64,000 nucleotides of DNA, taken from positions 2,852,001 through 2,916,000 of the forward strand of contig NZ_CP042914.1 in NCBI RefSeq assembly GCF_008065135.1, given 5' to 3'. The position numbers and the translations under genes are program-made. The DNA is from Roseimaritima ulvae (GTDB lineage Bacteria > Planctomycetota > Planctomycetia > Pirellulales > Pirellulaceae). Below, piece by piece: positions 1-10,388 of this stretch (position 1 is the first letter of the stretch; every line of letters begins with the position of its first letter). The notes under the pieces are model-generated. The model was given only the letters and a program-made list of their open reading frames with translations. It searched no databases and was not told the origin of the DNA.

Positions 1-1709
1 CCCAGGATCATCACCCGCGACAACTCGGTGGCCGGCGGCAGTTCGTCTTCCTGCTCGTAGGTGCTGTAGTAATACGGCGTATAAGCTTCGAATTCCGCAG
101 CACAGGTATCGACACTTTTGAAAACCGGCGTGACGCCCTGGCCTTTGCGGAAAGCCCGCACCTGCATTTCGGTTTTACCGAACAGATGGGCCAACTGGCG
201 GTCGGAGAAGCCCATGCGTTTGGTTTCCCGCATCTGCTCGACCGTCATGTCTTCGAGCGTGGGGATTTCGCGGAGCCGGTCTTCCTGCTCGACAATTTGC
301 GAGAGGTGGTCCAGGAACCAGGGATCGATGTGGGTGATCTCGTGAATTTGGTCGACCGAGTAGCCGGCCTTCATGGCGTAGCGAATGAAGAAAATCCGTC
401 CGTCGCCGGGCGTGCTTAGCCGAGCCCGAATTTCATCGTCGTCGGGTTGCTCGTCGGTGCCCCAGCGATCTTTGGCGTCGCAGCCCAGCCCAAAAGCGCC
501 AACCTCCAAGCCGCGAAGCGCCTTTTGCAGCGACTCCTTGAAGGATCGCCCGATGGCCATCGTCTCGCCGACGCTTTTCATCTGGGTCGTCAGCGTGGCG
601 TCGGCTTCGGGGAATTTCTCGAACGCGAAGCGGGGAATTTTGGTGACCACGTAATCGATGGTCGGTTCGAAGCAGGCTTTGGTTACTTTGGTGATGTCGT
701 TGGGCAGTTCCCACAAGCGATACCCGACGGCCAACTTGGCGGCGATCTTTGCGATCGGGAACCCGGTGGCTTTACTGGCCAGGGCGGAGGAGCGCGAGAC
801 CCGCGGGTTCATTTCGATCACGATCATCCGACCGGTATCGGGATGCACGGCGAACTGGATATTCGAACCGCCCGTTTCGACGCCGATCTCGCGGATCACG
901 GCCAGCGACGCATCGCGCATCCGCTGGTATTCCTTGTCGGTCAGGGTTTGCGCCGGAGCTACCGTGATCGAGTCGCCGGTGTGGACGCCCATGGCGTCAA
1001 AGTTTTCGATGCTGCAGATGATCACCACGTTGTCGTCGACATCGCGCATGACCTCCATCTCGTACTCTTTCCAGCCGATGATGGATTCTTCGACCAGGAC
1101 TTCGGTCACAGGACTCTGGTCCAGTCCGTTTTGCACCAGAGCATCGAAGTCGTCGCGGTTATAAGCGATCGCCGAACCGCTGCCGCCCATCGTAAAGCTG
1201 GGGCGGACGACACAGGGCAACCCGATCTTGGCCAATACCTGGCGAGCTTCCTCGAGCGTGTGGACGGTGTCGCCGGTGCAGACGTCGAGTCCGATTTTTT
1301 CCATCGCCGCTTTGAACTGATCGCGCTCCTCGGCTTTCGCGATCACGGCCGCGTCGGCGCCGATCATTTCCACGCCGTACTTTTCCAGCACGCCGTGTTT
1401 CTCCAGATCCATGGCCGCATTTAGGCCAGTCTGCCCCCCCAGGGTGGGAAGCAATGCATCGGGGCGTTCCTTGGCGATTACCTTCTCGATCATCTGCCAG
1501 GTCAGCGGCTCGATATAGGTCGCATCGGCCATATCCGGATCGGTCATGATGGTGGCCGGATTGCTGTTGACCAGCACCACCTCATAGCCCTCTTCGCGGA
1601 GCGCTTTACAAGCCTGTGTGCCGGAATAGTCGAATTCGCAGGCCTGTCCGATCACAATCGGACCGCTACCAATCAACAGAATCTTTTTAATGTCGTCTCG
1701 ACGAGGCAC
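1..1709 (-). CDS. carB: Carbamoyl-phosphate synthase large subunit, N-terminal part (cut by the window edge)
   Basis: The large subunit makes carbamoyl phosphate from bicarbonate, glutamine-derived ammonia and two ATP, for arginine and pyrimidine synthesis in the cytoplasm. About 569 codons are visible of a family that usually has about 1,070 residues. The start [20 protein letters not shown] is typical. The first ATP-grasp unit is recognisable, with the glycine-rich loop around [12 protein letters not shown] and the ATP-grasp core [17 protein letters not shown]. The visible part continues into the oligomerisation region. The start is a GTG at 1709; no ATG is found in frame just upstream. The second, carbamate-phosphorylating half lies beyond the left edge. 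Family identity is very secure. Confidence 0.96.
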   Translation of the reverse strand, partial: MPRRDDIKKILLIGSGPIVIGQACEFDYSGTQACKALREEGYEVVLVNSNPATIMTDPDMADATYIEPLTWQMIEKVIAKERPDALLPTLGGQTGLNAAMDLEKHGVLEKYGVEMIGADAAVIAKAEERDQFKAAMEKIGLDVCTGDTVHTLEEARQVLAKIGLPCVVRPSFTMGGSGSAIAYNRDDFDALVQNGLDQSPVTEVLVEESIIGWKEYEMEVMRDVDDNVVIICSIENFDAMGVHTGDSITVAPAQTLTDKEYQRMRDASLAVIREIGVETGGSNIQFAVHPDTGRMIVIEMNPRVSRSSALASKATGFPIAKIAAKLAVGYRLWELPNDITKVTKACFEPTIDYVVTKIPRFAFEKFPEADATLTTQMKSVGETMAIGRSFKESLQKALRGLEVGAFGLGCDAKDRWGTDEQPDDDEIRARLSTPGDGRIFFIRYAMKAGYSVDQIHEITHIDPWFLDHLSQIVEQEDRLREIPTLEDMTVEQMRETKRMGFSDRQLAHLFGKTEMQVRAFRKGQGVTPVFKSVDTCAAEFEAYTPYYYSTYEQEDELPPATELSRVMIL

Positions 1710-2057
1710 GGCGTTTTCTTTTTCTTCTGCGGCATAAGAGCTGGGCTCAGCCCACGGCGGGCTGGTGCAAATTGCCGCAAAGATTAACAGAAAAACCGGA
1801 GACGGCGTAGGACGGGCAATCGCCTGCAAATCATTTGCGAAAAGGCCGCTGAACGACTATGATAGAAGCGCTAAATCGTTTGATGACAGGCATTTGTGGC
1901 CCCGGTGAGCAAACCCTTTGGAGCTCATGGGTACAAATGCTTGCGAATAACGTTTTTATTTTGAGGCGAGCGAGTCAGCCAAACCAATGGCCAGACCGTC
2001 AATATCGCCCCCCAGATGGCAACTTTTCTTCCGCACACTCCCAAAGGGATAGGTCGT
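1710..2057. other. Intergenic region, divergent
   Basis: This gap separates the divergently transcribed carB and the DUF1549/DUF1553 gene, so it should hold both promoters. A short GC-rich dyad (GCCCAC..GTGGGC-like) is visible near 1745-1765. I see no gene and no confident promoter in it. Confidence 0.5.
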
Positions 2058-3716
2058 ATGCTTCGACCAGTACTGGTTTTCAGCTCCGCCGTGGTGCTCT
2101 GTTTTGCAACCGCCGCGACCGTCTCGGCGCAAGCCACTTCGCAGCCTGAGCAAGTGGTGGCGATCGATAAGGCCATTGAGCAGAACTGGGCGGATTACGA
2201 AATTCGGCCTTCGGGGATCGTGGACGACGGCAAGTGGTGTCGCCGCGTGTACCTGGACATCATCGGCCGCATTCCTTCGCTGGAAGAACTGAACGCCTTC
2301 CTGGGATCTCGCGACCGCAACAAACGTCAGGCCCTGGTACAGACCCTGCTTTACGACGACCGTTACACCGAAGAGTACGCTCGCAACTGGTCGACGATTT
2401 GGGCCAACGTGTTGATCGGCCGCAGCGGGGGCACCGACCGCCGTTCGCTGACCAACCGCGACGGCATGCTGAAATATCTGCGTGACTCCTTCGCCTTGAA
2501 CAAACCCTACAACCAGATGGTTTACGAGCTGGTGGCGGCCGAGGGCTCCACCAAACCGGGCACCGAAAACTTCAACGGTGCGGTCAACTTTTTGGCGGAC
2601 AAAGTCAACGACGAAAAAGGCGTGCTGGCCACCAGCAGTGTGTCCCGCGTATTCCTCGGCCAGCAAGTTCAGTGTACGCAGTGCCACAACCATCCCTTCA
2701 ATCAGTGGAAGCAGCAAAAGTTCTGGGAATTTAACGCCTTCTTCCGCCAGACCCGAGCCCTGCGACGCTATGTCGACGGCACCCGTGACATCGACCACGT
2801 CGAACTGGTTAACGAAGACACCGCCGGCGAAGGTGGCGATCCCGAAGACGCCATGATCTTCTACGAACTCCGCAACGGTTTGACGAAAGTCGCCTACCCG
2901 GTGTTCATCGACGGCCAAGAGATTTCGCACAGCGGTTTTGTCAGTGACTCCAATCGCCGCGAAGAGTTGGCCAAGCTGATGATGGGCAACGAGTTCATGG
3001 ACAAGATGTTCGTCAACCGCATGTGGGCTCACTTCCTGGGCTACGGATTCACCAAACCGGTTGACGACCTCGGTCCCCACAACCCGGCCTCGCATCCCGA
3101 ACTGCTGGAATACCTGGGCCAACAAGTCCGCAAACATAGTTACGACCCCAAACAACTGATCGAGTGGATCACGATGAGCAAGCCGTATCAGCTGAGCGCT
3201 CAGATGACCACGGCCAATGAGATCGACGATCCGACGATGGGAGAGATGCCCAAGTTCTCGCACTTCTATCTGCGACAGATGCAGGCCGAGGAGCTGTACC
3301 AGTCGCTGGTCACCGCGACCGGCGCCGGTGCCTACGGGTCGTACGAAAAACAGGAACAAGAACGCCGCAAATGGTTGTCCCAATTTGTTGTCGCGTTTGG
3401 TACCGACGAGGGCGATGAAGCGACCACCTTTAACGGCTCGATCCCGCAAGCCCTGATGATGTTCAATGGCGACCTGATCAAAAAAGCCACGGCCACCAGC
3501 AAGGGCAGTTTCCTGGGTGACATCGCTTCGGACGACGATCGTTTGCGAGCCAAGCTCGACAATGTGTTCCTCACCGGCGTGGCTCGACGACCGACGCGGA
3601 TGGAACAGACCATGGCGAGCAAACTGCTGGCCGCCCGCGGCGGTGACGAAGCTGCCATGTTGCAAGATATTTGGTGGGCTTTGCTGAACAGTAATGAGTT
3701 CATTATGCAACATTAA
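2058..3716 (+). CDS. Secreted DUF1549/DUF1553 protein
   Basis: This is one of the large planctomycete-expanded exported proteins with DUF1549 (N-terminal half) and DUF1553 (C-terminal half). Its biochemical role is not established; family members are usually next to DUF1501 genes, as here. I chose the ATG at 2058, 14 codons inside the longest frame, because it starts a clean signal peptide (MLRPVLVFSSAVVLCFATAA...AQA) and follows an AAAGGGATAGG-like ribosome site. A CTQCHNHP motif near residue 206 fits a c-type heme attachment or a metal site. No separate N-terminal cytochrome domain is present. The end WWALLNSNEFIMQH is typical of DUF1553. The DUF1501 gene follows after 81 bases, probably in one operon. 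Confidence 0.9.
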   Translation: MLRPVLVFSSAVVLCFATAATVSAQATSQPEQVVAIDKAIEQNWADYEIRPSGIVDDGKWCRRVYLDIIGRIPSLEELNAFLGSRDRNKRQALVQTLLYDDRYTEEYARNWSTIWANVLIGRSGGTDRRSLTNRDGMLKYLRDSFALNKPYNQMVYELVAAEGSTKPGTENFNGAVNFLADKVNDEKGVLATSSVSRVFLGQQVQCTQCHNHPFNQWKQQKFWEFNAFFRQTRALRRYVDGTRDIDHVELVNEDTAGEGGDPEDAMIFYELRNGLTKVAYPVFIDGQEISHSGFVSDSNRREELAKLMMGNEFMDKMFVNRMWAHFLGYGFTKPVDDLGPHNPASHPELLEYLGQQVRKHSYDPKQLIEWITMSKPYQLSAQMTTANEIDDPTMGEMPKFSHFYLRQMQAEELYQSLVTATGAGAYGSYEKQEQERRKWLSQFVVAFGTDEGDEATTFNGSIPQALMMFNGDLIKKATATSKGSFLGDIASDDDRLRAKLDNVFLTGVARRPTRMEQTMASKLLAARGGDEAAMLQDIWWALLNSNEFIMQH

Positions 3717-3797
3717 AACGTTTAAACAGTAGACAACGCCTTCACCACGCCTTTACAACGCACAGACCATGACTTCGGCCGAGGAGCCACCCGCACC

Positions 3798-5084
3798 ATG
3801 CAAAATCGCTTAAACCTGCCCTGGGCAACACCATCGGGAATGTCTCGCCGTCACTTTGTCAAGCACCTCGCTGGTGCCTCCGCGATGGCCGGCACGGCCG
3901 CCCTGATGGGCAATAGCATCCAGGCCCAAGCCGAAGAGATGCGGAAGAACCAGAAGTCGGCGATCCTGCTGTGGATGGGCGGTGGACCTTCGACGATTGA
4001 TATCTGGGATCTCAAGCCCGGCGCGGCCACCGGCGGTGAGTTCCGGCCGATCAGCACCACGGGCGATATGCAGATCTGCGAACACATGCCGTTGACGGCC
4101 AAGCAGATGCACCACCTGTCGATCGTGCGATCGATGAGCACCCGCGAGGCGGACCACAACCGCGGTCGCTACTACATGCATACCGGGTTTGTGCCCAATC
4201 CAAACATCGAGCACCCCGGTTACGGCAGTGTGATCGCTCATGAACTGTTCAGCCAACGCGAAGACTTGGCGATCCCGCCCTTCGTTTCCATCGGTGGCGC
4301 CAGCACGGGACCGGGATTCCTGGGCATGGCCTGGGCGCCGTTCTCGGTGACCAGCAATGGTCGGATCCGCAACCTAGAGATGAAGCTGGAAGAGAAGCGT
4401 CTGCTGCAGCGGATGGCTGCCCTGGATGTGATCGAAACCGGTTTCATCAATCGTACCCGCGGCTCGGCCGCCAGCGAACACCAAAAAGTCCTGAAGAAGA
4501 CGCTGGACCTGATGACCAGCGAACAGATGGAAGCCTTCCGGGTGGAAAAAGAACCGGAAGAAATGAAAGAGATGTACGGCACCAACGGCTTCGGCCAAGG
4601 CTGCCTGTTGGCGCGACGATTGGTCGAAGCGGGCGTTCCGTTTATCGAAGTCGACCTCGGTGGCTGGGATAACCACGGCGGAATCTTCCCCACTCTGGCC
4701 GATACCAAACTGCCCCAGCTGGACAAAGCCATGGGCGCGCTGACGGCCGACCTGGAACAACGCGGCTTGTTGGAAAACACGGCCATCATCTGGATGGGCG
4801 AATTTGGACGCACGCCGCGGATCAACGCCGGTGCAGGCCGCGATCACTGGGCGCGATCCTGGAGCTGTGTGGTCGGCGGTGCAGGAATCAAGGGCGGCTT
4901 GGCCGTGGGAGCCACCAGCAGCGACGGCATGGCTGTCGAAACCGAACCTTTCAGTGCCGAAGACCTGATGGCTACGGTCTGTAAAGGACTGGGAATTTCT
5001 CTGGAAACAACATACACGTCGAAAAATGGACGGCCGATGAAAATTGCAGCGGGCGGCAAGCTGATTCGTGAATTGATTGCCTAG
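3798..5084 (+). CDS. Tat-exported DUF1501 protein
   Basis: This is a DUF1501 protein, related to the alkaline phosphatase/sulfatase fold. A twin-arginine signal is visible near residue 16 (SRRHFVKHLAGASAMAGTAA), so it is probably exported folded. Typical family blocks follow: LLWMGGGPSTIDIWD near residue 55, EVDLGGWDNHGG near 290, WMGEFGRTPRIN near 335 and GRDHW near 350. The first, second and fourth blocks look like metal or active-site positions. The exact substrate is unknown. Together with the preceding DUF1549/DUF1553 gene it forms the usual planctomycete pair, for which a role in handling complex extracellular polymers has been proposed but not shown. Confidence 0.92.
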   Translation: MQNRLNLPWATPSGMSRRHFVKHLAGASAMAGTAALMGNSIQAQAEEMRKNQKSAILLWMGGGPSTIDIWDLKPGAATGGEFRPISTTGDMQICEHMPLTAKQMHHLSIVRSMSTREADHNRGRYYMHTGFVPNPNIEHPGYGSVIAHELFSQREDLAIPPFVSIGGASTGPGFLGMAWAPFSVTSNGRIRNLEMKLEEKRLLQRMAALDVIETGFINRTRGSAASEHQKVLKKTLDLMTSEQMEAFRVEKEPEEMKEMYGTNGFGQGCLLARRLVEAGVPFIEVDLGGWDNHGGIFPTLADTKLPQLDKAMGALTADLEQRGLLENTAIIWMGEFGRTPRINAGAGRDHWARSWSCVVGGAGIKGGLAVGATSSDGMAVETEPFSAEDLMATVCKGLGISLETTYTSKNGRPMKIAAGGKLIRELIA

Positions 5085-5156
5085 GATCCAGCGACGATCA
5101 CAGGTCCAAATCCGAAGTCCAAGACTAGCGATACGATTGAACGGACGCCGGCGGAA

Positions 5157-5642
5157 TTGGTGGAACGCCACCAAGTCGGCGTGTGGAGGTATCTGCGCGT
5201 GTTGGGATGTGATCCCGCCACGGCGGATGACCTGACCCAAGAGACATTTTTAAAAATCCTCCGTCGTGAGGTGTTCGTGCAGCACAGTGATGCCGCCACG
5301 GCCGCCTACCTGCGACGAACCGCGCACAACCTGTTTATTTCCATGCACCGCCGCGGGCGCAAGGTGAAACAGGTTGAAGTTTTTGAAACCATCGACGAAG
5401 TCTGGGAACGCTGGGCGGGGGCAGATCTGACGGGCGACGAAGCGGTTGACGCCCTGCGAGCCTGTCTGCAAGCGCTCAGCGAACGAGCACGGATGGCGTT
5501 GAAATTACGCTATGCCAAAGGGGCCAGCCGCATGGAAATCGGCAGCCAATTGGGGATCACCGAACACGGAGCTCGCAACTTAATGCAGCGAGCGAAACAG
5601 CAGTTGAAGACATGCGTAAAGAACAAAATGAACGCCAGCTGA
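5157..5642 (+). CDS. ECF-type RNA polymerase sigma factor
   Basis: This is a small extracytoplasmic-function sigma factor of about 160 residues. Region 2 is seen near residues 1-60 (WRYLRVLG...DDLTQETFLKILR...YLRRTAHNLFISMHRR). Region 4 is near 100-155 (LSERARMALKLRYAKG...IGSQLGITEHGARNLMQRAKQQL), with a helix-turn-helix. There is no ATG at a plausible position: TTG at 5157 or GTG at 5160 must be the start, and the choice is uncertain. Its last 31 bases overlap the next gene, which carries an anti-sigma-like N-terminus and a membrane anchor, so the two are probably translationally coupled partners. Regulation by an exported signal is inferred from this arrangement. Confidence 0.93.
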   Translation: MVERHQVGVWRYLRVLGCDPATADDLTQETFLKILRREVFVQHSDAATAAYLRRTAHNLFISMHRRGRKVKQVEVFETIDEVWERWAGADLTGDEAVDALRACLQALSERARMALKLRYAKGASRMEIGSQLGITEHGARNLMQRAKQQLKTCVKNKMNAS

Positions 5643-7657
5643 ACCGCGACCGCGCCGAGGAATCGGCGCTGATCGCGCTGTTGACCGAAGCGGTCGGAGG
5701 CCCCTCGCCTCCGGACCTCTCGGCTGACATTCTGCAGCAACTGCAGGATACCCCGGCGAAAGACGCCAACAGCTCCGATGCCCTGCCGCCCTACTCAGCC
5801 ACGGCCCGTACCGCTGCCAAGCCTCAGCGGAACATGGCAGCCGTGCTGTCGTTGATCGCGGCCATCGCCGCCGTCGTGCTGGTCGTTGTCGTGCTCCGTC
5901 AGTCACCTCGCTCCGGCGACGGCCCCGACGTGGCCCACCAAGACAACCAATCGGCCGCTGCGGTCGACCCGGCTTTCCAGCGCTCTGACGAACCCTCTCC
6001 GATTGATTTGGCCCTGGCCGATGCCGCGGCCGCTGCCCAGGCCGCTGAAGCAGCATCGCTCGACAGCCACACGCCGCCCCGTCCACGCCCCCGCTCAATG
6101 GGCTCGGCGCCCTTTGCCGCCAGCGAAACGGCGGCTCCGGACACCCACAACGCGGTCGACGTTTTTGCCAAACCCGCGGCTGTGGAACCCCAGCCGGCGG
6201 CGATGATCGCTCAACAGCTGCAGCAGCAGTTCGACTTGGCTTGGCAACACCTGGGCGTCGCTCCCACCGATCCGGTCAGCGACGACGAAGTGGCCCAGCG
6301 GATCAGTCAATGGCTGGACATGCCGGTATCGGCTGAACAGGCCGGCGACTCGCAAGCCATCGCCCGGTTGCTGCGGCAAAAGCAGGCTGGACGACAGGCC
6401 TCCCAGCGATTGCTGGCCCAGTTGCTCGGTCCCGCTTGGCGGCGAATTCAAGCCGAACCCAAACAGACGCTGGTTCAATTTGTATCGTCCTCCTTCGACG
6501 AGGGTCGCGGCTTCGACGCGCTGACCCAACAGTTGTTCTTCGGCTCCGACGGTGACGCTGCCGCACAAGCCTCGGCCGCCTGGCTGTCGGCGCTTGCCGG
6601 AGAACGCAGCGTCCCGGTCACGCAACAGATGGGCCATGCGTTATTGGACATGGATCTGGCCTGTGCCCGCTGCCACGACGACCCGATCGATAGCCAAATT
6701 CGCCAACAAGACTTCTGGGCCCTGGCAGCCGTGTTTGAAAACGGTTTGCAGTATTCCCGCAATCAGTCCGGCGAACCGTTGGTGCAAGCCACGCGGCAGG
6801 CCGACTCGCCCAAGGGCCAGTTTTTCGAACTACCCGATGGCCGTCAGCGAGTGGCCCTACCCGCCATGCCGCCAGCTTGGCTAGACCTGCAACCCGCCGG
6901 TCCCAGCGATGCCGTCTCGCTGCGTGACCTGGACTCGGTCACCGCTCAGTGGCAAGACAACCCGCGCTTGGCCAGGTCGCTGGTCAATCGAGTCTGGACG
7001 TCCGTCTACGGGCGGCCGTTGACCGGTGCGGTGTCGGATCCCGATGCCCCGCCCAGCGAAGAGCACCTGGTCCAGCTGCGCGATTATCTGGCCGCTCAGA
7101 CCCGCGCCCACGACTTTGACTTGGCTGCCTTGTTCAGCTGGGTGCTGACTGCCCCGCCGATGCATCGCGAAGTGGTTCTGGAGCCGTTATCGGATCGCGC
7201 GGCGTTTGCCTCCGACGAGCAACTGGCCCGCGCGGAATTCATGCATCGCACCTTCGCCGGCTATGAGTCGGCTCCGGAAAAGCTCGGCTTCAAGGGCCTG
7301 CTGGCAATGGCTTCACGTTGGAACGGGGGCGGCACGATCGAAAGCCTCCCCGCATTGGCTCAGCCTTCCGCGAGCGACGTCGATTACACGCCGACGAACT
7401 TGCCCAGCGATGCCGAACGGATGGAAAATTGGCTGCGAGCCTCGTTCCCGGAAAAATCCGCCGCTCCGGCGCTGCCCGCGCAGTGGCTGGGCTCCATCGA
7501 CGACTTTGAGCAACAGGCCCGGCATCTTTACTATGCCGCCGGCTACTGGAAGCCCTCGGGGAAACAGATGGCGGCCGCCCGAGAGCTGCACGCCAGCGCA
7601 GGCGACCCCGCCATCGCGCTCAAGCAACTCTGGTGGGCCCTCCGCAACAGCCGCTAG
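5612..7657 (+). CDS. Membrane-anchored anti-sigma-like protein fused to a DUF1549/DUF1553-like exported region
   Basis: This 681-residue protein begins inside the ECF sigma gene. Residues 1-74 are soluble and include a helix of the kind found in planctomycete anti-sigma factors (ESALIALLTEAVGGPSPPDL). A single membrane helix follows at about 75-96. After an Ala/Pro-rich linker, the exported part resembles a shortened, diverged DUF1549/DUF1553 protein. It has CARCHDDPI near residue 352, a RSLVNRVWTSVYGRPL block, and the DUF1553-like end KQLWWALRNSR. The inferred topology is N-terminus in the cytoplasm bound to sigma and the large domain outside. It could be a sensor that controls the sigma factor; direct evidence is lacking. 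Confidence 0.8.
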   Translation: MRKEQNERQLNRDRAEESALIALLTEAVGGPSPPDLSADILQQLQDTPAKDANSSDALPPYSATARTAAKPQRNMAAVLSLIAAIAAVVLVVVVLRQSPRSGDGPDVAHQDNQSAAAVDPAFQRSDEPSPIDLALADAAAAAQAAEAASLDSHTPPRPRPRSMGSAPFAASETAAPDTHNAVDVFAKPAAVEPQPAAMIAQQLQQQFDLAWQHLGVAPTDPVSDDEVAQRISQWLDMPVSAEQAGDSQAIARLLRQKQAGRQASQRLLAQLLGPAWRRIQAEPKQTLVQFVSSSFDEGRGFDALTQQLFFGSDGDAAAQASAAWLSALAGERSVPVTQQMGHALLDMDLACARCHDDPIDSQIRQQDFWALAAVFENGLQYSRNQSGEPLVQATRQADSPKGQFFELPDGRQRVALPAMPPAWLDLQPAGPSDAVSLRDLDSVTAQWQDNPRLARSLVNRVWTSVYGRPLTGAVSDPDAPPSEEHLVQLRDYLAAQTRAHDFDLAALFSWVLTAPPMHREVVLEPLSDRAAFASDEQLARAEFMHRTFAGYESAPEKLGFKGLLAMASRWNGGGTIESLPALAQPSASDVDYTPTNLPSDAERMENWLRASFPEKSAAPALPAQWLGSIDDFEQQARHLYYAAGYWKPSGKQMAAARELHASAGDPAIALKQLWWALRNSR

Positions 7658-7993
7658 CCGTTTCCATCTCCGTAGCCGAAGTCGCCAGACTTTGGACCCA
7701 CCGCGTCCCCCCGCCCCCCCGTAGCATGAGTCTCCGACTCGTGCAGCCTCCCCCCGTAGCATGGGCCCCCGGCCCGTGTAGATTCCCCCCGTAGCATGGG
7801 CCCCCGGCCCGTGTAGATTCCCGAAGCCACGACTCAGAGAGTCATGCTACGAGGCCTCTCCCTCCTCGTCCAAACTCTGGCGAGTTCGGCTACTCGCCGT
7901 TCGGTCGCCCGCGGAGAGCTGGTATAATGGCGGGTTACCACCCACGGGGCCACGCACCCCACTCTCTGGTCTCGCAGGAATTTGCCTCCGACG
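7658..7993. repeat. Intergenic cluster of dispersed short repeats
   Basis: No gene is seen here. One copy of the CGTAGCCGAAGTCGCCAGAC repeat lies at 7671-7696, with an inverted relative at 7870-7893. Between them are a GTAGCATGAGTCTCCGACTC copy (7720-7745), two adjacent copies of a GTAGCATGGGCCCCCGGCCC element (7755-7780 and 7790-7815) and an inverted copy (7828-7851). Each unit is itself nearly palindromic, so long hairpins are possible. The same two families recur elsewhere in the window. The promoter of the next gene probably lies at 7900-7990. Confidence 0.8.
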
Positions 7994-10384
7994 ATGTTCC
8001 CATACGCACTCACACGCGCCTGCTCGCTACTCCGCTTTGGCACCTTGGTGCTGGGTCTGGTATCAAGCGGATTCGCCGCTGACGTCTCCTTCAACCGTGA
8101 CATTCGGCCACTGCTCTCCGATCGCTGTTTCGCTTGCCACGGACCCGACGCGGAAACCCGCGAAGCATCGCTGCGACTCGATCAAACCGATACGCCCGAT
8201 GGCGCTTACACATCCGAAGCCATCGTCCCGGGCTCGCTGGAAGACAGTTTGCTGTGGGAGCGGATCACGACCGACGACGACGATCTGCGCATGCCGCCGT
8301 CCGACTCGCACAAACCGGCTTTGACGGCCGAGGAAATCGAGCAGATCCGGCAGTGGATCGAAGCCGGGGCGGCTTACGAAAATTTCTGGGCCTTCGAGCC
8401 GCCGCGTCAACAGGATGCTCCCTCGGTCGACAACGCCGCCTGGAGCGAACAGCCGATCGATCTATTTGTGCTGCAACAATTGGAAGCCCAAGGCATGCAG
8501 CCGGCGAACGAAGCCGACAAGCGAACGCTGATCCGTCGGTTGACGCTGGACCTGACCGGTCTGCCACCGACACGTGACGAAGTCCACGCCTTTTTGGCCG
8601 ACGATAGCCCCGCGGCCTACGAGCAATTGGTCGAGCGTTTGTTGGCTCGCGAGCAATACGGCGAACACATGGCGCGTTACTGGTTGGACTTGGTCCGGTT
8701 TGCCGACACCAACGGGATGCACAAGGATTTCTATCGCAACTTCGTCAGTTACCGCGAGTGGGTGATTCGTGCCTTTAACGAGAACTTGGGCTACGACGAT
8801 TTTGTCCGCTACCAGTTAGCCGGTGACTTGTATCCCAACCCCAGCACCGACCAATACATCGCGTCTGGTTTCAATCGTTTGCACCTGATAATCGATCGCG
8901 GTACGGCACTGCCCGAAGAAAGTCATTTCAAGAACGTCGTCGACCGCGTGACGGCCACCGGAACCGCCTTTATGGGGCTGACGGTCCACTGTGCCACCTG
9001 TCATGATCACAAGTACGATCCGATCACGCAGAAAGACTTTTACGCGTTGTACGCGTTCTTTAATAACCTGGATGCGGAACCGGAAACCGAGCGTGCTCCG
9101 CCGCGCGGTCTGCAGTCGCCCGTTGTCTCACTGCCCAGTCCCGAACAGACGCGACAGCTAGCCGAGCTGAAATCGCAATGGGATCGACAAGAGCAAGCTC
9201 TCAAGGCAGCCCAGCAGAAGGACGACGAAGCTGTGCTCAAGCGTGCTCAGCAGCAACGCAACGCCGCCAAAAAACGCTACGACCAGTTTCTGGCCACGAT
9301 TCCCCAAGCCATGGTGATGAAGGAACGCGAAGACATTCGCCCGGCACACCTCCGCATCCGCGGCCAATACGATGCCCTGGGAGAGGTCGTCCAACGGGAC
9401 ACGCCGGGCTTCCTGCCACCACTAGAGAAACAGGGCGATGTGGCGTCGCGGATGGACTTGGCCGAATGGATGGTTGATCGTAACAACCCGCTGACGGCCC
9501 GAGTCGCCGTAAACCGCTTCTGGCAACAGTTGTTTGGCGTGGGCCTGGTCAAAACCTCCGAAGACCTGGGCGCGCAGGGCGAAGTCCCCAGTCATCCGGA
9601 ATTACTGGATTATCTGGCCGTATCCTTCATGGACAGCGGTTGGGATATCAAAGCTCTGATGAAAAAGATGGTCATGTCCCAGACCTATCGACAAGTTTCC
9701 ACGACCAGTCCCAAACAGTTCCGCGAAGATCCGCTGAACCGACGTCTGGCACGTGGGTCACGTTATCGTTTGGATGCCGAGGTCATACGTGACCAAATTC
9801 TGGCGACCAGCGGATTGCTGTCGACCAAGATGTACGGTCCCAGCGTGAAACCGCCGCAACCCGCCGGCTTGTGGAAGTCGGTGACCATGACCAATGAACG
9901 ATTCAAGCCGGATGCGGGCGAAGATATTTATCGCCGCAGCGTGTACACGTTCTGGAAACGCGCCATGCCGCCGCCGCAGATGACCATCCTGAACGCTCCC
10001 AATCGCGACGCCTGCATCGCCCGACGCGAGCGCACCAATACGCCATCGCAGGCCCTGCTACTGCTGAACGAAGCGGAATACCTCAAGGCCGCGCGAGCTC
10101 TGGCCCTGCGTGTGCTGGCCCAGCAACCGGACGACCGAGAACACCAAATCGCATGGGCGTATGAAGTCGTCACATCGCGGTTGCCTGATGAACAGGAGCA
10201 AGCCGAATTTGCAACCTTGCTGGCCGACCTGACCAAGTACTACCTCGCATCGCCCGCCTTAGCCGAACAGTTATGCCAAGGAGTGGAAGCGGTCGAGGGC
10301 GCCGAGGCTCAGGCCGAACTGGCTGCCTGGACGATCCTGGTAAACTCTCTCTACAACCTCGACATCACCAAGAACCGTGACTGA
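7994..10384 (+). CDS. Planctomycete cytochrome (PSCyt1) + DUF1549 + DUF1553 protein
   Basis: This is a full-length, three-domain member of about 796 residues. A signal peptide (ending GFAA) is followed by a planctomycete-type cytochrome c domain with [20 protein letters not shown] near residues 36-52. The DUF1549 region ([41 protein letters not shown] near 331) comes next. A charged, probably coiled linker with Gln/Lys-rich sequence is near 390-440, and DUF1553 ends the protein ([32 protein letters not shown]). The ATG at 7994 is preferred over an in-frame TTG at 7982. Two CxxCH motifs suggest heme binding. The next gene overlaps or abuts the stop, so this is a two-gene operon. Confidence 0.93.
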   Translation: MFPYALTRACSLLRFGTLVLGLVSSGFAADVSFNRDIRPLLSDRCFACHGPDAETREASLRLDQTDTPDGAYTSEAIVPGSLEDSLLWERITTDDDDLRMPPSDSHKPALTAEEIEQIRQWIEAGAAYENFWAFEPPRQQDAPSVDNAAWSEQPIDLFVLQQLEAQGMQPANEADKRTLIRRLTLDLTGLPPTRDEVHAFLADDSPAAYEQLVERLLAREQYGEHMARYWLDLVRFADTNGMHKDFYRNFVSYREWVIRAFNENLGYDDFVRYQLAGDLYPNPSTDQYIASGFNRLHLIIDRGTALPEESHFKNVVDRVTATGTAFMGLTVHCATCHDHKYDPITQKDFYALYAFFNNLDAEPETERAPPRGLQSPVVSLPSPEQTRQLAELKSQWDRQEQALKAAQQKDDEAVLKRAQQQRNAAKKRYDQFLATIPQAMVMKEREDIRPAHLRIRGQYDALGEVVQRDTPGFLPPLEKQGDVASRMDLAEWMVDRNNPLTARVAVNRFWQQLFGVGLVKTSEDLGAQGEVPSHPELLDYLAVSFMDSGWDIKALMKKMVMSQTYRQVSTTSPKQFREDPLNRRLARGSRYRLDAEVIRDQILATSGLLSTKMYGPSVKPPQPAGLWKSVTMTNERFKPDAGEDIYRRSVYTFWKRAMPPPQMTILNAPNRDACIARRERTNTPSQALLLLNEAEYLKAARALALRVLAQQPDDREHQIAWAYEVVTSRLPDEQEQAEFATLLADLTKYYLASPALAEQLCQGVEAVEGAEAQAELAAWTILVNSLYNLDITKNRD

Positions 10385-10388
10385 AACC

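Noticed and set aside
447-1424. Long plus-strand frame of 325 codons opposite carB
   Set aside because: It is the antisense shadow of a strongly conserved carB reading frame on the minus strand.
1956-3713. Minus-strand frame of 585 codons opposite the DUF1549/DUF1553 gene
   Set aside because: The plus-strand frame carries a signal peptide and family motifs; the minus frame shows none.
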